From the NCBI GenBank assembly GCA_900074885.1, contig FJUW01000016.1, forward strand, positions 140,584 to 204,583: a DNA stretch of 64,000 bases, in the 5' to 3' direction. Below the pieces are notes generated by a model. That model ran no database searches and was not told the DNA's origin. It worked only from the letters and a program-made list of their open reading frames with translations. Both the position numbers and the translations under genes were made by a program. Of the stretch, positions 11,603 through 23,453 are shown piece by piece; position 1 is the stretch's first letter; each line of letters starts with the position of its first letter. This stretch comes from Rhynchosporium graminicola (taxonomy: Eukaryota; Ascomycota; Leotiomycetes; Helotiales; Ploettnerulaceae).

Positions 11603-14209
11603 TCACTGAATCTTTCTTCGACTTCCTCGTATCTGCTGACTACTATCAGCCGATCGCTTGGTTCCAGATCTCTCTTTACGAAGCTCAAGGCCTGGATTCG
11701 ATTCTCCTGCCTTCAAGAGGTCGTCCTTTGCGGCTGGTATTTCGCTAGTGGCAGAGAGTTCTCTGGTACTGGATTTTGACGCAAGTATAGGGGAGCCCAC
11801 TGTAGAACGGGTGCTATCAGTGTCCACAGAGAAGGCTCGTCTTGTAGAGTGCTGCATACCTCGCAAAAGGATAGGCGCATTTCTACTGACGTCTCTAGGC
11901 ATTCGTGGCACCTCAGGTGATAGTCTTCGATCTTTCGATTCAGATCTTTCGATACTGCTTACCGGAGTGACGTTTGAAGCGAGTTGGGTTGAGATATCCG
12001 CAAACTACTCAAACGTCAGCGAACATCTCTCAACTTCGCGTATCTCTTCAACACAAAATGGCAACTCACAAGATGACCGAATCCTTTGCGCGGATCGAAC
12101 AAGTTGTGCCGGATTGGTTCTTCCTTTCCAACTGCAAGCTCGAATTCGGAGTTCTCCGTCACTTTCTGTGACTGCTCCTCTCTGTAGTGCAAAATATACC
12201 CGTATCTGACCAGCTCTCCTAGAGTCTCCACTGTAAGCGTTTCGAGGTGCTCTGGATATAATATACACAGTCAGTCATTGCTCAGGATTTTGGTAGAGAT
12301 CTTACCAGTACGCGCATCACTTCCCAAGTGCGTAGCAACTTCCGCAAGGGTCTTCCGATCTAGATGATTTTGAAAGAAGCGAATGACTCGTCTCGACTGG
12401 CAATCAATCCTCCGGGAAGTCATCCAAATATTCTCGTAACCAAAGATTTTCTTTATACAGCTGTAACAGAACTCTGTCCTAGGTGCCTGAGAAAGATAGC
12501 CATAACCATAGCATTCGGCGTGATGGAATCTGTAGCACTCCAGGCATTCAATCTTCAGAAGTTAGCTGCGATGCACTTGATAAAACAGAGGTGGTTTCCA
12601 TCTTTACCATAAGTCCATCATGCTTCCTAGACATGCACTCGCAATTAATCTCATGGTCTTGTAGAGAATGTAGCCAACCATCATGCCTCGGGGCCCGAAA
12701 ATGTAATTTGGATTCGGCATTTTTTCGAAGTGCTTCTATGTAATCAGGAATGTCGTATCCTGAAGGTTTAACAGGATTAGGCTTGGCAGGCATAAAGGGC
12801 GCCGCCGGCGACGTCGAATATTGCTGAGTATCAAGCTGACTACTATCATCGCGTCTGGAAACGTGATGTGCCTGTTTGGAAGTTACTTTTAGTCGCAGGT
12901 CCAAGACAAATATCATCTCGAGACTTACAACTCCTTGGATCTCATGCAAGATATTCGACTGAGTACGATCTCCGTCTGAAACAGAAAATTGCGACGGGTT
13001 TCTGCGAAGCTTGGAGACTGATCGAGTGATCTTCCTGGACGGTGCAATTGCTAGAGCACTTGGGCTCTGCACAACAGCGCTTGGTCGCTGTTCCTTCTTG
13101 GTGAAGCCTTCCCTCGGTGCGAGTGAATAGTTGAAAGCTAGCCTTGACCACGAAATCAGCAAGGAATTTTCCATAAAACTCACGCGTCACTTACCCATGA
13201 AAATCCGTTTCAAATGTGTACTTCCCGTCCTCAGAGGCTACAACATCACTCTCCTCCAAGACCATTATTCCAGCAGATCGAGAAAAATACATAGCCTGAT
13301 AATCTGCTGGAGCTGTGTCGGTGTAAAGAAGCTGTATAGCTACTTTAATATTACCTGTTGAACAGTAGAAATTAGCTCTTGGGCACGCGAAAAACCTAGT
13401 GGGTACCCGCTTGGTAGAGTTCGCATCCTCAGATCTTTGATGACTTCAGGCACAAGACGGAAATGATCGACGACACCATTGAGCATCGCTTGGAGCTTGC
13501 TCTTGCCCTCGCGAAGACTCATCGTCGTGACTTGCACGCCTTGGCTATCCCTGATCTCGGTGCTCAAACTTGGCTCATCATCCTGGCCATATGTGACTGA
13601 TAAATAGTACGATTCAAGACAGTTAGATTGATCCAGCACAGCATCACCCGGCGTATGAAAGGTCAGCGAGATCTTGTCGAGATATTTCTTCGACAGAGCG
13701 TCTTTGATGCCATGTTCCTGTTGACCGTTAGAGGCTTGTATGTGTGTAGAATATTGAGTACAGACCAAATGGAACATTAACTGGTCCAGAACTACACGCT
13801 GATTTCGGACTGGTACATGCCAGTTCCTGCCTTGTCCTTGCTTGAGTTCATTAGAGCCAGAAATGAAGGACTCGTAGTTGACATCTGGGTCTTGAGGATC
13901 GTAGAATGTTGTATTCCATTTGTCCGAGAGTGGAAAGACTTTTCTGTAAGGACATTCCAGCTTGAGACTTCTTTTATGGTAAGAGGGAACACCACATACC
14001 GGAGAAATATTATTTCGAAGAGCTGGTAATGCGATCATCAGCCAATTATCCATGGTTAAGAAAGCATGAAAAACGCTCACAGTGGCGGCAATAGCAGTAC
14101 GGATGAGCTCGAGGCTTTGATCATGTCGCAGTACGGGTTCTTTGACTACGGTCTGCAAAGGAGGACCTGCTTTATTCCTGGCCTTCCTGACAACTTTCCC
14201 GTTAGTCAT
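11603..14209 (-). CDS. HOP1: HOP1-type meiotic HORMA protein with PHD-winged-helix central region
   Basis: Meiotic chromosome-axis protein needed for double-strand-break formation and inter-homologue bias. Ten exons in transcription order: 14209-14081, 14022-14000, 13943-13766, 13717-13396, 13354-13195, 13142-12929, 12871-12608, 12552-12306, 12251-12070, 12004-11603, giving 706 residues. The HORMA domain covers about residues 30-270: QSLELIRTAIAAT, then FLRKVFPLSD, YDPQDPDVNYESF, and LLYTDTAPADYQ near its end. A Cys-rich PHD-like finger at about 417-460 (CEC, CLEC, FHHAEC, CYSC) is followed by a winged-helix-like segment at about 470-560 (RVIRFFQNHL, LGELVRYGYILHY). The C-terminus is basic (RGSRRKIQ) and may contain the closure motif that binds HORMA, though I cannot point to it. 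The second exon is a 23-nt micro-exon and the fifth intron is only 41 nt; both are required to rebuild the HORMA core, but they make that part the least certain of the model. Confidence 0.88.
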
Positions 14210-15411
14210 CGTGACTGAGCAGTGAGATTGGCTCGTGAGGCACGAGGAATGAAGTACAAGGCGGCCTCGATAGCGGCCAAAGTTGACGGAAGGTTGCTGG
14301 TGATGACTGAAAGCAACCACTTGAGGCTTCTTGAAAACGAAATGGTGCTAGAAGACGTTGATGAAGAAGAAGAAGAAGAAGAAGAAGAAGATGGAGACGA
14401 ACATTAAACAGGGTAGATGATACAGAGCATAAGAAAGGGATTTCGTGGAGGTTGAGGAAGAAAGGGAAGACGGCTTCATCAGTTCACTATGGTAGCGGGG
14501 TTGTGTGTTTCCATTCTCGGAAGGAGCTCTTTCCCTCTCAATCTGGCAGGAACAACCAACAACACCGAACCGCGGAACAGCGGAACCAAAAAAGCTGACG
14601 ATCGACAGCAACAGCTTTGACAAGGAGATTCAATGCAGTGACTCAAGTCGGCACGACTCTAAGTGGCATTTCCTTTCGAAAAGAATCCTTCGTAAGCCGC
14701 ATCTAAAGCGAGTGGGGCCTCAATGTATTCAGGCCGCTTCATATATAAAAAAAATAGGGAAGGGGACCATGTCAAATGCCCATCTCGAGGCCTCATTGAT
14801 CTTCCAATCATATCACTACTACATGCCGCCTTAGGTGCATTTGCTACAAGAAACCATCGCTACGCTGCCTTGTCCTTTCCGCAGCTGTGCCTCCACATCT
14901 CTAAACACGTCGGCCTAGACTCAGGTACGTAATACAAATCCAAGACGCACATATCCTCCTTTCAAAGGAGCAAAGCAGGACCTTCCCTTGCATAGAACAC
15001 ATTCAAACAACCCGCTCCGAACGCTCAAATGGAAAGCAGATGCCCAAAAGACCGCGCAGTCAAAATCAGCCAGGCCGGTGGCTGACTCCCCTTCCACTCT
15101 CCCTATACTTGATGAATTCCAAAAATCATATCTTCCAAGAAAAAAATAAATATTAAAACTTGTGCCGCTTGCTAACTTTCTTTCCGCCCAACAATACAGT
15201 AAACTTTCCATCCATCATCCTACAGTTATATATCACACATGTCGACCCAACATAACCCGCAAATAGGAGGTCATGTTGTGTCTCCGATCCCTTCTGCTCC
15301 ATCTTTCCATTCCGCTAATGCAAGACTTTTATGCAACGCTGAACTCCCAAAGTCTTCCCAGTAAGAGCTACCCACAATGAACCTGTATCATCCAGAGAAA
15401 GGCTAGATGCA
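14210..15411. other. Intergenic region between HOP1 start and STE50 3' end
   Basis: This 1.2-kb region contains the HOP1 promoter and the STE50 3' flank. No gene is supported: frames reading into it from either side lack family similarity. It carries a GAA trinucleotide run close to HOP1. Confidence 0.6.
14363..14390. repeat. GAA/TTC trinucleotide run upstream of HOP1
   Basis: About nine uninterrupted GAA units on the plus strand, read as a TTC pyrimidine tract in the sense direction of HOP1, some 155 bp before its start codon. Such tracts are common in fungal promoters and leaders. Confidence 0.85.
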
Positions 15412-17000
15412 TCATATAATTCCACCTGGTGGATCATACCCAGCCTGCATTCCGCGTCCGAGATTTAGACCCGCACTTCCAGGGCCGTCAGGTTGCGAGA
15501 CATCTGCGTTCGAGCTGATCTTCCGTAGCATAAACATAGGCTTCTTCCCTTCCTTATCCAGCTGCTTGAACAATATCAGTGGTTTCTCTTCCATGCCTAA
15601 ACACCGTTCCTTATCTCCATATACGATGTATAGCGCATATTGTTCCCACGGCGCATTTATGTTATATTTCTTCAGTGCTGCAGGTAGGACTTTGTAACAC
15701 GGATCTTCCATACTGACGCGAAAGGACTTGAATATCTCAACGGAGCCGTTGGATGAGGATGTATCAAGGGCAGGTGTTGGTGCTCGCCGCGAGGGTGCAA
15801 GTTTCTGACTATCGCGGGAATAAGTTGAGCCTTGATACTGATCGTTGTCTTGCTGGAAGGTGCTGCGTGCGGGTGTCGGCTGATCAGAGCGGTAGGATCG
15901 GGATGCGAGTGTAGATCCGAGTGTCGGGGGAGATGTGGGCGAGGGTTGGTTCGGGGAGGGGTATCCTGGTGAGGTTGAGGGTTGGGAGCCGCCATTCAAA
16001 GCAGCCAGATGTGATGATGAGAGGACTGCTCTTTCTGCCGCATTTGCAGGATCAAGTGCTTGTTCCATCAATATCCTTTCTTGGGTCGTGGGCATGTATG
16101 TGGGAGATGAAGTTTTCTGGTTATCGAAGAAAAGCTTCTTGGTGGAGAATTTTCGTGATAAGCCGCCGCCAGACTGGATAGATGAGGGAGTTGGCGCAGG
16201 TGGTGAGAGTATGTTTTGGGTATCGTAAGGGTAGGATGCTTGGTTATTAGACTCTGAGGCAAGATAAGGAAGTGGTTGACCTTCTTTTGCCATCCGGAAA
16301 ACTGGAAGTAGATCCTCTCGTAGTCGGGCGTAATCAGCCGTTATCCTGCGAAGCTCCATCTCTGCTATACTCATCCTCTCATCGCGCAATCGTAATTGTT
16401 CCACTAGGTGTCGGATATCCTTCAGGGTCGCTGTTGCATACTGTGCCTCCGCATCTGCCGCTTTCGAGGGATTAGTACTGGCCGCCGATGATGCGAGATT
16501 AGCACTTACACAAGGGAACGTAGTGGTCGCTCTCTAAGGGTATATCCTGCTTGGTCTTGATATCAAAAACGCTTTTCAAAATTGTGAGTCGATGTCCAAC
16601 ACTGGTCACGCCCATCTGCTTCAGATCATCATGTTGTAGTGCAACCAAAGCCTCCCCGACAATCTCATTTTCTGCGACCATGTGAGTATATTCCGCCTTC
16701 CCAGTCCCGAGGCTGAGCAGCAAGCATACCTAAGAACTGGTCCACGTATTGTTGTAAACCCAAACTGCCCACAAAATCTGCGCACTCATCCGCCGTCCAT
16801 TCCGTTATGATCGTCTCTGGTAGCCTATCTGCTGAACCTGGAGCACCGTATGTCGTCGGCGTGTGTTCATTCGAAGAGGGATTTGAGTCTGTCGCCTCAG
16901 AGTCCGTTGCGAGGATAGGGGACGAGTCGTGCACACTTCTCTCGTACTCATCGTCTGCGTCGCTTTCTGGATACATCGCGGTGCCCGATGAGAATGCCAT
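15412..17000 (-). CDS. STE50: STE50-type SAM and Ras-association adaptor
   Basis: Adaptor that tethers the MAPKKK Ste11 to Cdc42- and membrane-linked sensors in pheromone, filamentation and osmotic MAPK pathways. Exons in transcription order: 17000-16730, 16671-16510, 16454-15412, giving 491 residues. The SAM domain spans about residues 65-135 across the first intron (EWTADECADFVGSLGLQQYV joined to ENEIVGEALVALQHDDLKQM). A short coiled segment follows (residues ~150-190, LKDIRHLVEQLRLRDERM). A long Ser/Pro-rich linker leads to a Ras-association domain at about 385-456, with FKSFRVSMEDPCYKVLPAAL and LYIVYGDKERCLGMEEKPL. Order and spacing match filamentous-fungal Ste50 homologues. Two in-frame acceptors lie six bases apart at the last intron (exon starting at 16460 or 16454); the CAG acceptor was chosen. 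The start ATG at 17000 has a Ser/Asp/Glu-rich leader before SAM. Confidence 0.92.
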
Positions 17001-18323
17001 GATGCGTGAGGATTCTTCCTTGCGATGGCAGAGCAGCGTATTGATGAGGGTGAACCTCGACCTAGGGGAGGCAGTTGCACGATTCGAGACTACCTAGTAA
17101 TGCAGCGCGGCTTAAAGCGAAAAAGCGGCACCCAGCTAAAGCCTCGAAGTGGAGTCTGCAGAAAGTCAGAAAGGGTGGCTGATTTTGACACCTCGACAAA
17201 ATAAAGTCACGAAATGAATATAAGGTTTACTTAGTTACCATAATAATATAACGAACAAGCTTCGTGGCTTTGCTTAGGGTATAAACCAAGGAACAATTTG
17301 AAGTCGCAAAATTTCATTAGTTATTCTTACCTACCAAGATGAAATCGGCCTCGCCAATATCGGCTACTGTTGCCTGGTATCAATACCGAGGTACCTCAGC
17401 CACCTCAGGTCACGACCTGTAAAAGTCAGATATTAGGATAGGGATGGGTAATACTTACATTTAGTTCCTATGACTACCTACCCAGTAGGTACGTCTATAT
17501 TGAGAATCCAAAGAATTCTTACCAGTAAAGATTGAATCCCATAACCCTTGAAATTAACACAGCATTAGAATCCTCGAGACATGTCAACAAAAGGCTGGAC
17601 ACCAGAATCTCATTTCAATGCCGCTTTTATGATGCACCACTTCGAGTACGGGTCAAAGCGCTAAAGACGCTACGCTCTCATAACGCGGATGGAAATAGCA
17701 TAAAATATTGGGACTACTGCGCGGTATGGCTGTAAGAGGCGCCCTTGAATTGCTGCATACAGTATAGCTCTATCCAATCATAGGCAGATATGCGCATACC
17801 GTCATCAATTGCAAGAGGTCACCTGTTTTGATTTATTCCATGAAAGTGTTCGGTCTTCCAAATAACTGCTCTGGCCTTGACTCTTGAGGTCGGGATTCAG
17901 ATATAGTTCATATGGCTGATCATGGCCAGTTGTGACTGCAGCAAAGCAGGGGCTCGATCAACATGAGACAGCCCAGAGCAAGAGCACATATCGTCACAAT
18001 TATGAGAACAAATGAGTTAGTCAAAGTAATCAATATGTAATCGTCAAGCACGAGGGCAACGTAGATAGCACCGCATTTACCCAACTGCTGAATCCAGCAC
18101 TGAAAATCAGTCCTATATGGTATAAACTAAGAATTTCCAAGTCGAATACAACGCCACGCCCGCCCAGCTTCCTTCCACCAGCTCCCTTGCCGGTTGCCGG
18201 ACCCGCCCCCAATGCGCCGAAAAAAAATATGAGACGAAGACGCCCCATCCCTCCTGTGAGTAAGAACCTCATTTATCATGTTCGTGTGCATCATTTACAT
18301 AGTACAAGCTAGGGATGCGCTGT
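17001..18323. other. Intergenic region, no gene seen
   Basis: This 1.3-kb stretch holds the STE50 promoter and the 3' flank of the Tea4-like gene. Base composition is mildly AT-rich around 17200-17550. No supported coding sequence or RNA gene was seen. Confidence 0.55.
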
Positions 18324-21300
18324 TCACCTCGAGGCTTGGGTTCTCATTTTGCGAGCTAGCCAGTCGCCAAGCATACCATCCAGGCGCTGAAGTCTGTTAG
18401 CAAGGGTAGACAAGAGATAGGATGGTTGAAAAACTGACATTTGTTATGTCCGCCAACTTGGCGTTCTCTTCCCTGAAGAGATTTCCAGTAATTGGATGAT
18501 CAGGCCCGGCAGGCACCACCCCTGACTTGTCGTAGACGACCACCAGCAAGTCTTTGATATCTGCATCGTCATCGAAAAAAGTACGTAGGTGCGCATCACT
18601 CCATGTGGAATGTGTTGTGGAGGTTGTAGAGCTTCCAGCCCCCTTCTTCTCACGAGCATCATCCGCATCAATCAACTCTGGTGATGGAGATGATATCGGT
18701 GAGGGCTGTTCTTCCTGACTTGAAGTGTCGACCATGAGCGCAGGAGGATACGTCTGTGAAGCTGTCATGGGGGACACTTGCACCGGAGACTCTGAAAGTC
18801 TCTCCATCGCAGGATTGGTTCGTTCGGCAGCAGGAGATCCAATGTAACTGTCTGGAAACGCTCCGGGTATGGGCCGTTGACTTTGTTTACTTGGTCCCCG
18901 CATGGGCTCCTCTACCGGAGATCCTTCGCTGGAGGAATCAAAATCATCTAACTCCACGCGAGACTTCGCTTTCTTCGCCTTGATAGGTCGTGGCTCAGAG
19001 GTATTCGAACTAGCTGATCGGAGTATCTTGGAAATTGTTCCTCCTGTCTTCTGTTCTTTTGGTGCCGCCAAAACAGGTGTTGGCCCTTTCATCAGTTCGG
19101 GGGGAGCATCATACCCTCTGGTAACTTCGGGAGAGATATTCTGTGGCTGTTGGCTCCTAGTAGGATCAGGGGCGACATCTCGTTGGTTCCCAATGTCTTC
19201 TATCGATGGTTCTGGCTTTACCAAACGCATGGATGGTGCTTGCGCTGAGACAGCGGTTGGTGGTCTCTCGGGCGCAGCTGCTTGCTGAGGCTCTGCAGCC
19301 TTCGGCTCCTTGGTTGTGGTAGGTTTGCGGCTAGGCGAAGTCTCGTTGCGCGGGTGCTTTTGCAGTTTGCTCGCCTGTCTTTCGGGAGCCCGAGTACCCA
19401 CTGACTCTTCAACGGGAGCAGTTTCTTCGGAGTCTTTGCTAGGCGATGGAGAGGCCCTCTGGTTGTCGGCAGACCTCTTTCCTCCCATTGATTCCTCAAC
19501 CTCATCCTCGACTGATTTGGCCTTTTTCTCCTTGCGCTTGAAAAGACCACTGAGCATTCCAGGTTTCTTTTCCTTGTCCTTCTTTTCTTTTTTGTCCTTC
19601 TTGTCTTTCGACTTATCAGGGGAGTCTTTCTCTAGCTTGTCAAGACTGGGACGTTGCTTTAGCTCCTTAGAATCGTTAGATGTTCGGGTAGATGTGCTCG
19701 AATCATCCCTGAGCAAATTAGGCGTGAGTGTTATTTTCCTAGTTTCGACCGAATCATCCTTGAAGAACGAATCCGTATTCCTGAGAGTACCATTTCTTGA
19801 CTTGCTCTCAACCTTGCCATCGGAAATTTCGTCACTTGTCGGGATAGCATCAGAGCTGACTTTGCCTGCAGGGTCCCGGCTAGCTTCTGGTTCGGCTGAT
19901 TCTGACCTAACTTCACGAATATCGGCTCGCGGCTTCAGGGGCTCGATAGCTCTAATTTCGTCCTCATCAACAACTTGATCTTGTTGGTCTCCATTCTGCT
20001 CCTGTTGTACAGACTGGCCGTAGTAATCGCCCTCATGGTCCTCCTCGTCAGTTGAGTAGTCAATGTCTGAGGCTTCCACGTAGGTAGGAGCTGCGAAGGT
20101 AACAGTTTTGGCATTTCGCCGTCTGATAGCCTTCTTGAGCGGGTTTTTGGACTTGGCCTCTTGGTCACCCAGCATCGTAGAAGTGAGCTAGATATGTAGT
20201 CAGCCACCTGCAAGCTTAGCGAGACCTGAAAACATACATCGATATTCCTGTGTTTATTCAAACGCGCCAATCTTTCCGTGGGCGTCTCAATATGTTCTGC
20301 TGGCAAGTATCCTATGATAGGTATCAGAAATATTCCTGCTCTGAGTGAGCGCGGTACTAACCAATACTACTGTCCTTGACAACCCTCACAAGCCACCAGT
20401 AGCTATTGCTGTCGTCAAGGAGGACCATCGTATCTCCCTTGGTGGCATTTGCCTGGCCTTCAACTGTTGCAACGAAAGTGTGTAGCGCGTAGACGAATTC
20501 GAAATCAATGTCCTCTAGTTCTTGTAAGCATTCACCGCCCCAACCTGAATCAACGAATCTAGAGTCAGCAGAATAAGGAATGTCATAGTCATCATCTTCA
20601 TCCTCGGAGTCTTCGTAGGGTATTGTCAATCCTTGATCGTCGCTTTGAGGTCTCCAGTCATCGGCAGGTTGTTCCTTTGGGTTTGTCGCTCTCAGGTCTT
20701 CGGAATTGGATTCAAGGTCGTCGCTGAGCAAGGCCAGATGGTCGGCAAGGAGCTGATCCGAGAAGTACTGCAGATCGAAGTCTCGATCGTAGTTATCGAT
20801 TCTTCCTGGTCCTAAATCCGCACGTAATGGTGAATTTTCGGCTGTATGTTCTTCGTAGTTGGATTCGCTCCCGGTACCGTCCAGATACTCACCAAGATGA
20901 TGACGATGACGACGTCTTCTTGCCCGTATGCTATGAACACCGTCCTTGTCGGTAGGTTCATTTGGGGGTCTCAAGGGGAAATGGTCCGGGGTCTCCACGA
21001 ATGGAGACGAACTTTCGTAGCACGCTTGTGTACAGGCGGGAGAACATGTCGGAGTCTGCGAGAGAGAGATGCCTCGCTGAGGCCACAAATGTGGAAGGGG
21101 ATACCCACCATCGTCGATTGATGGGGAACTGGAGATCTTGTCCATCATATCATCGTCCAACTCGTCGCCCTCCCCATCTGCCATATCAGCATCCTCCGCC
21201 CTCGATCCTGTCAAGCCGCCATTCTGTGCAATGGCTAGATCATCCTGCCGTTCAAGATTGGAGCCCGACAATTTGGACGCTACGCCTGTCACCAGATCGT

Positions 21301-21611
21301 CGTCGTATTGCTGAACCTCGCCCTGTGACCATTCTTTTGACACTCTTGGACTTCTATGATTCTCCTCCGCTGCCTCTATTGCTAATTCGCGCAAAGTCTC
21401 GGCCTGATGTGGAGCTGGAGGGCCTGCGCCCAACGGGGCTGGATTGGTAGGTTGCCGTGTATGATCTTGAGCTGAAGGGGAATGCTGGTCCTGGAGATCA
21501 ATCGAGTCTGTCCCAATCTCTATTAGCAACCAGCCTTCACCTGAGATGAATATTCAGAGAATGGATTTTCAGAGAACTCATACCAGCCCGAATAATCTGC
21601 GGTCGCGTCAT
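18324..21611 (-). CDS. tea4: SH3-domain cell-polarity protein of the Tea4/Bud14 family
   Basis: In yeasts Tea4/Bud14 recruits the type-1 phosphatase Glc7/Dis2 and formins to growth sites, linking microtubule ends to actin at the hyphal tip. Exons in transcription order: 21611-21584, 21540-20362, 20311-20238, 20187-18439, 18386-18324, giving 1030 residues. The N-terminal third is acidic and disordered. The SH3 domain spans residues ~345-405 (DFEFVYALHTFVATVEGQAN, SYWWLVRVVKDSSIGYLP) and is followed by the family signature HIETPTERLARLNKHRNID, split by short introns. After this come a basic stretch KKAIRRRNAKTVTF, a Lys-rich DKSKDKKDKKEKK tract, long disordered sequence and a conserved C-terminus (DLLVVVYDKSGVVP, ENAKLADITNRLDGMLGDWL). 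The last exon is 63 nt, and its acceptor was chosen because it continues the conserved C-terminal helix. The KTVTF stretch resembles an RVxF phosphatase-docking motif, which is an inference. Confidence 0.9.
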
Positions 21612-22882
21612 ATTGTCTCTGGGTTATGGGGTTTCGTGTATTCAGGAAAGGAACGTTGTGGAGAGCGGTGATGATAGCGTAATTTTTGTTGACGCAAGGG
21701 CCCGCACGCTACCAAGCAGATTGTCGCATTCAAGGAAACCTGCAGGGACGGCTTTCAATCGGTCAGACGTAACGGAGCGCTCGAAGAAGGAATGGCGGCG
21801 GCTTTGTGCTGCAAAGTTGACTGGTTCAAGAAGAGATGAGACGTTACGGGGCCGAAGTGAGGGATGAGCCCTCCAGGCCTGGCAAAGGAGGGAGACAAGG
21901 AAAAGTGTCGCAATGACCGGGTCGACTAAGGCCTGCGTAGTCGCTTCGATGCGGTAGGTGCCGTACAGACTACAGTGAGTGATTCGGTAGTTGTTCAGTT
22001 TGAGTGTAGGAGAAGCTATAGGAGAAGCTGTAGGAGAAAGATAGGGAAAGGAGCGTATAACGGAAAACCGACCGGAGCTGAAGGCTGAAGCGTAAATGTG
22101 AGTGGGAGTGTGAATGGGCTGGGTCGTGAAATGTTCCCCAGGCCCCAGGTCCTATGGATCATGCAGTTGAAACATCGAATTCGGAGAAGTTGACGCGGAA
22201 GCAGGGGATGGCAAAGCTAGACCGTTTTGGGCTGACAATGAGAAGTTGAGATTGAACCCACAAGCGAAATCCGGACAACAACAACAACAACATCATCATC
22301 CCAGTCTATCGTGCGCGTCTGAATAATTTGTAGGTCGTTGATCGGAGCCAACTGAAGGTACAGTAGTAATGCTAATCAGTGCATATCTGTGTATGTCTGT
22401 CTGTCTGAGAGGGGGAAAGTGCGATGAAAAGCTGGAAATGCATCTGACAGTGTCAATACTGCATCTGTCCCTTCCGTTCCGCCTCCTGCAGGTCAACCCT
22501 GACGAGACGAAGCCACCCCCACGCCAGACGAAGAGCCTTCTTTTGTGCAGGCTTCCCCAGTTTTCAGATGGTTAAAACTTATCGTTGTAAAAGGCGGAGG
22601 TGTAAGATAGTCATGGCGCTGCTTTCGACACTTGAGTATTATCACCTCCGTAACTAGTGTCCTGCAAAAAGTTTGCCTCTGAAGCACTCTCAATCATGGT
22701 CCTATTAACGTTTAACGAGTGGGAATGTTCCGGTAATGTGATTCCTTGCAATACTTTGAGGACTTTGGAATCTCACTCAAGTAACGTCTTATAACATTTT
22801 TACGACTTAGACTTACTACTTAAGTGAAGTCATGAAAAACTTGGTGACTTTAAACAATTACCTTAGCAAAGGCAATTAGGAA
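21612..22882. other. Upstream region of the Tea4-like gene, no gene seen
   Basis: This 1.27-kb region contains the presumed promoter and leader. It includes a purine-rich stretch with repeated AGGAGAAGCT near 22007-22040 and a short CAA run near 22276-22290. From about 22740 the sequence becomes AT-rich, running into the truncated methyltransferase. No supported gene. Confidence 0.55.
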
Positions 22883-23453
22883 CTATCGAAAACTTATACA
22901 AGAATACCAAACTGACTTCAGACGATATCGTGCGGTTGCGCCAATCTTTCCCCGGTCAAAAACACGCCCATATCCCAACTCAACGAACTCACTTCTCAAC
23001 TCTGCACCGTAGAGAGAAGAAGCAACCGCACTATCGTGGATCAACTTTTGGGTTTCTTGACCGACACAGCAAGCTAGATCCAGAAGTTTGGCATCGGGGT
23101 CACTGATCAGAATAGCGAGGATTGGCGGATATGAAGAAAAGGTGGAGAGAGCGAGGTCGAGGAAGCGGAACTGTCCGATGTAAGGTCTTGGATGGACTTT
23201 CCAGGCTTGATCGCGCTTGATATTAATTTATAGCTTTTGATTCTAGGTTGTTGCTTGAGGAGAGAGAACGACTTACTGTACTGAGGACATGGGGGATGGT
23301 GGAGTCGAGTGGGATATTGGCGTACTGGTGGAGAAGAGAGATTTGGCTGTGTGTGAGAATTGCCAAGGTTGGTGTGGGCCAGATGTTTTGGTTCTCTTTG
23401 TTGGCTTTTGGGAGATTAGATTTAGATGTGGATTTTTCTGCTGAATATGACAT
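22883..23453 (-). pseudogene. Truncated SAM-dependent methyltransferase of the fungal terpenoid-cluster type
   Basis: Two exons in transcription order, 23453-23277 and 23215-22883, read as 169 residues before a TAG. The first ends IPHVLST and the second begins RDQAWKVHPRPYIGQFRFLD, the layout of small fungal methyltransferases found in meroterpenoid and indole-diterpene clusters (family usually near 270-290 residues). Motif I is recognisable but unusual (KLLDLACCVGQE), followed by LYGAELRSEFVELGYGRVFDRGK. After RYRLK the similarity ends abruptly and the sequence turns AT-rich, so the C-terminal ~40% is missing. No in-frame stop lies inside the retained part, so truncation rather than point decay is the main lesion. 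No other biosynthetic gene is visible nearby. A short expressed protein is possible but unlikely to be active. Confidence 0.75.

Noticed and set aside
13340..14320. HOP1 N-terminus as one unspliced 326-codon frame starting at 14320
   Set aside because: The open frame includes intron sequence that disrupts the HORMA core; spliced exons restore FLRKVFPLSD and LLYTDTAPADYQ, and the ATG at 14209 fits better.
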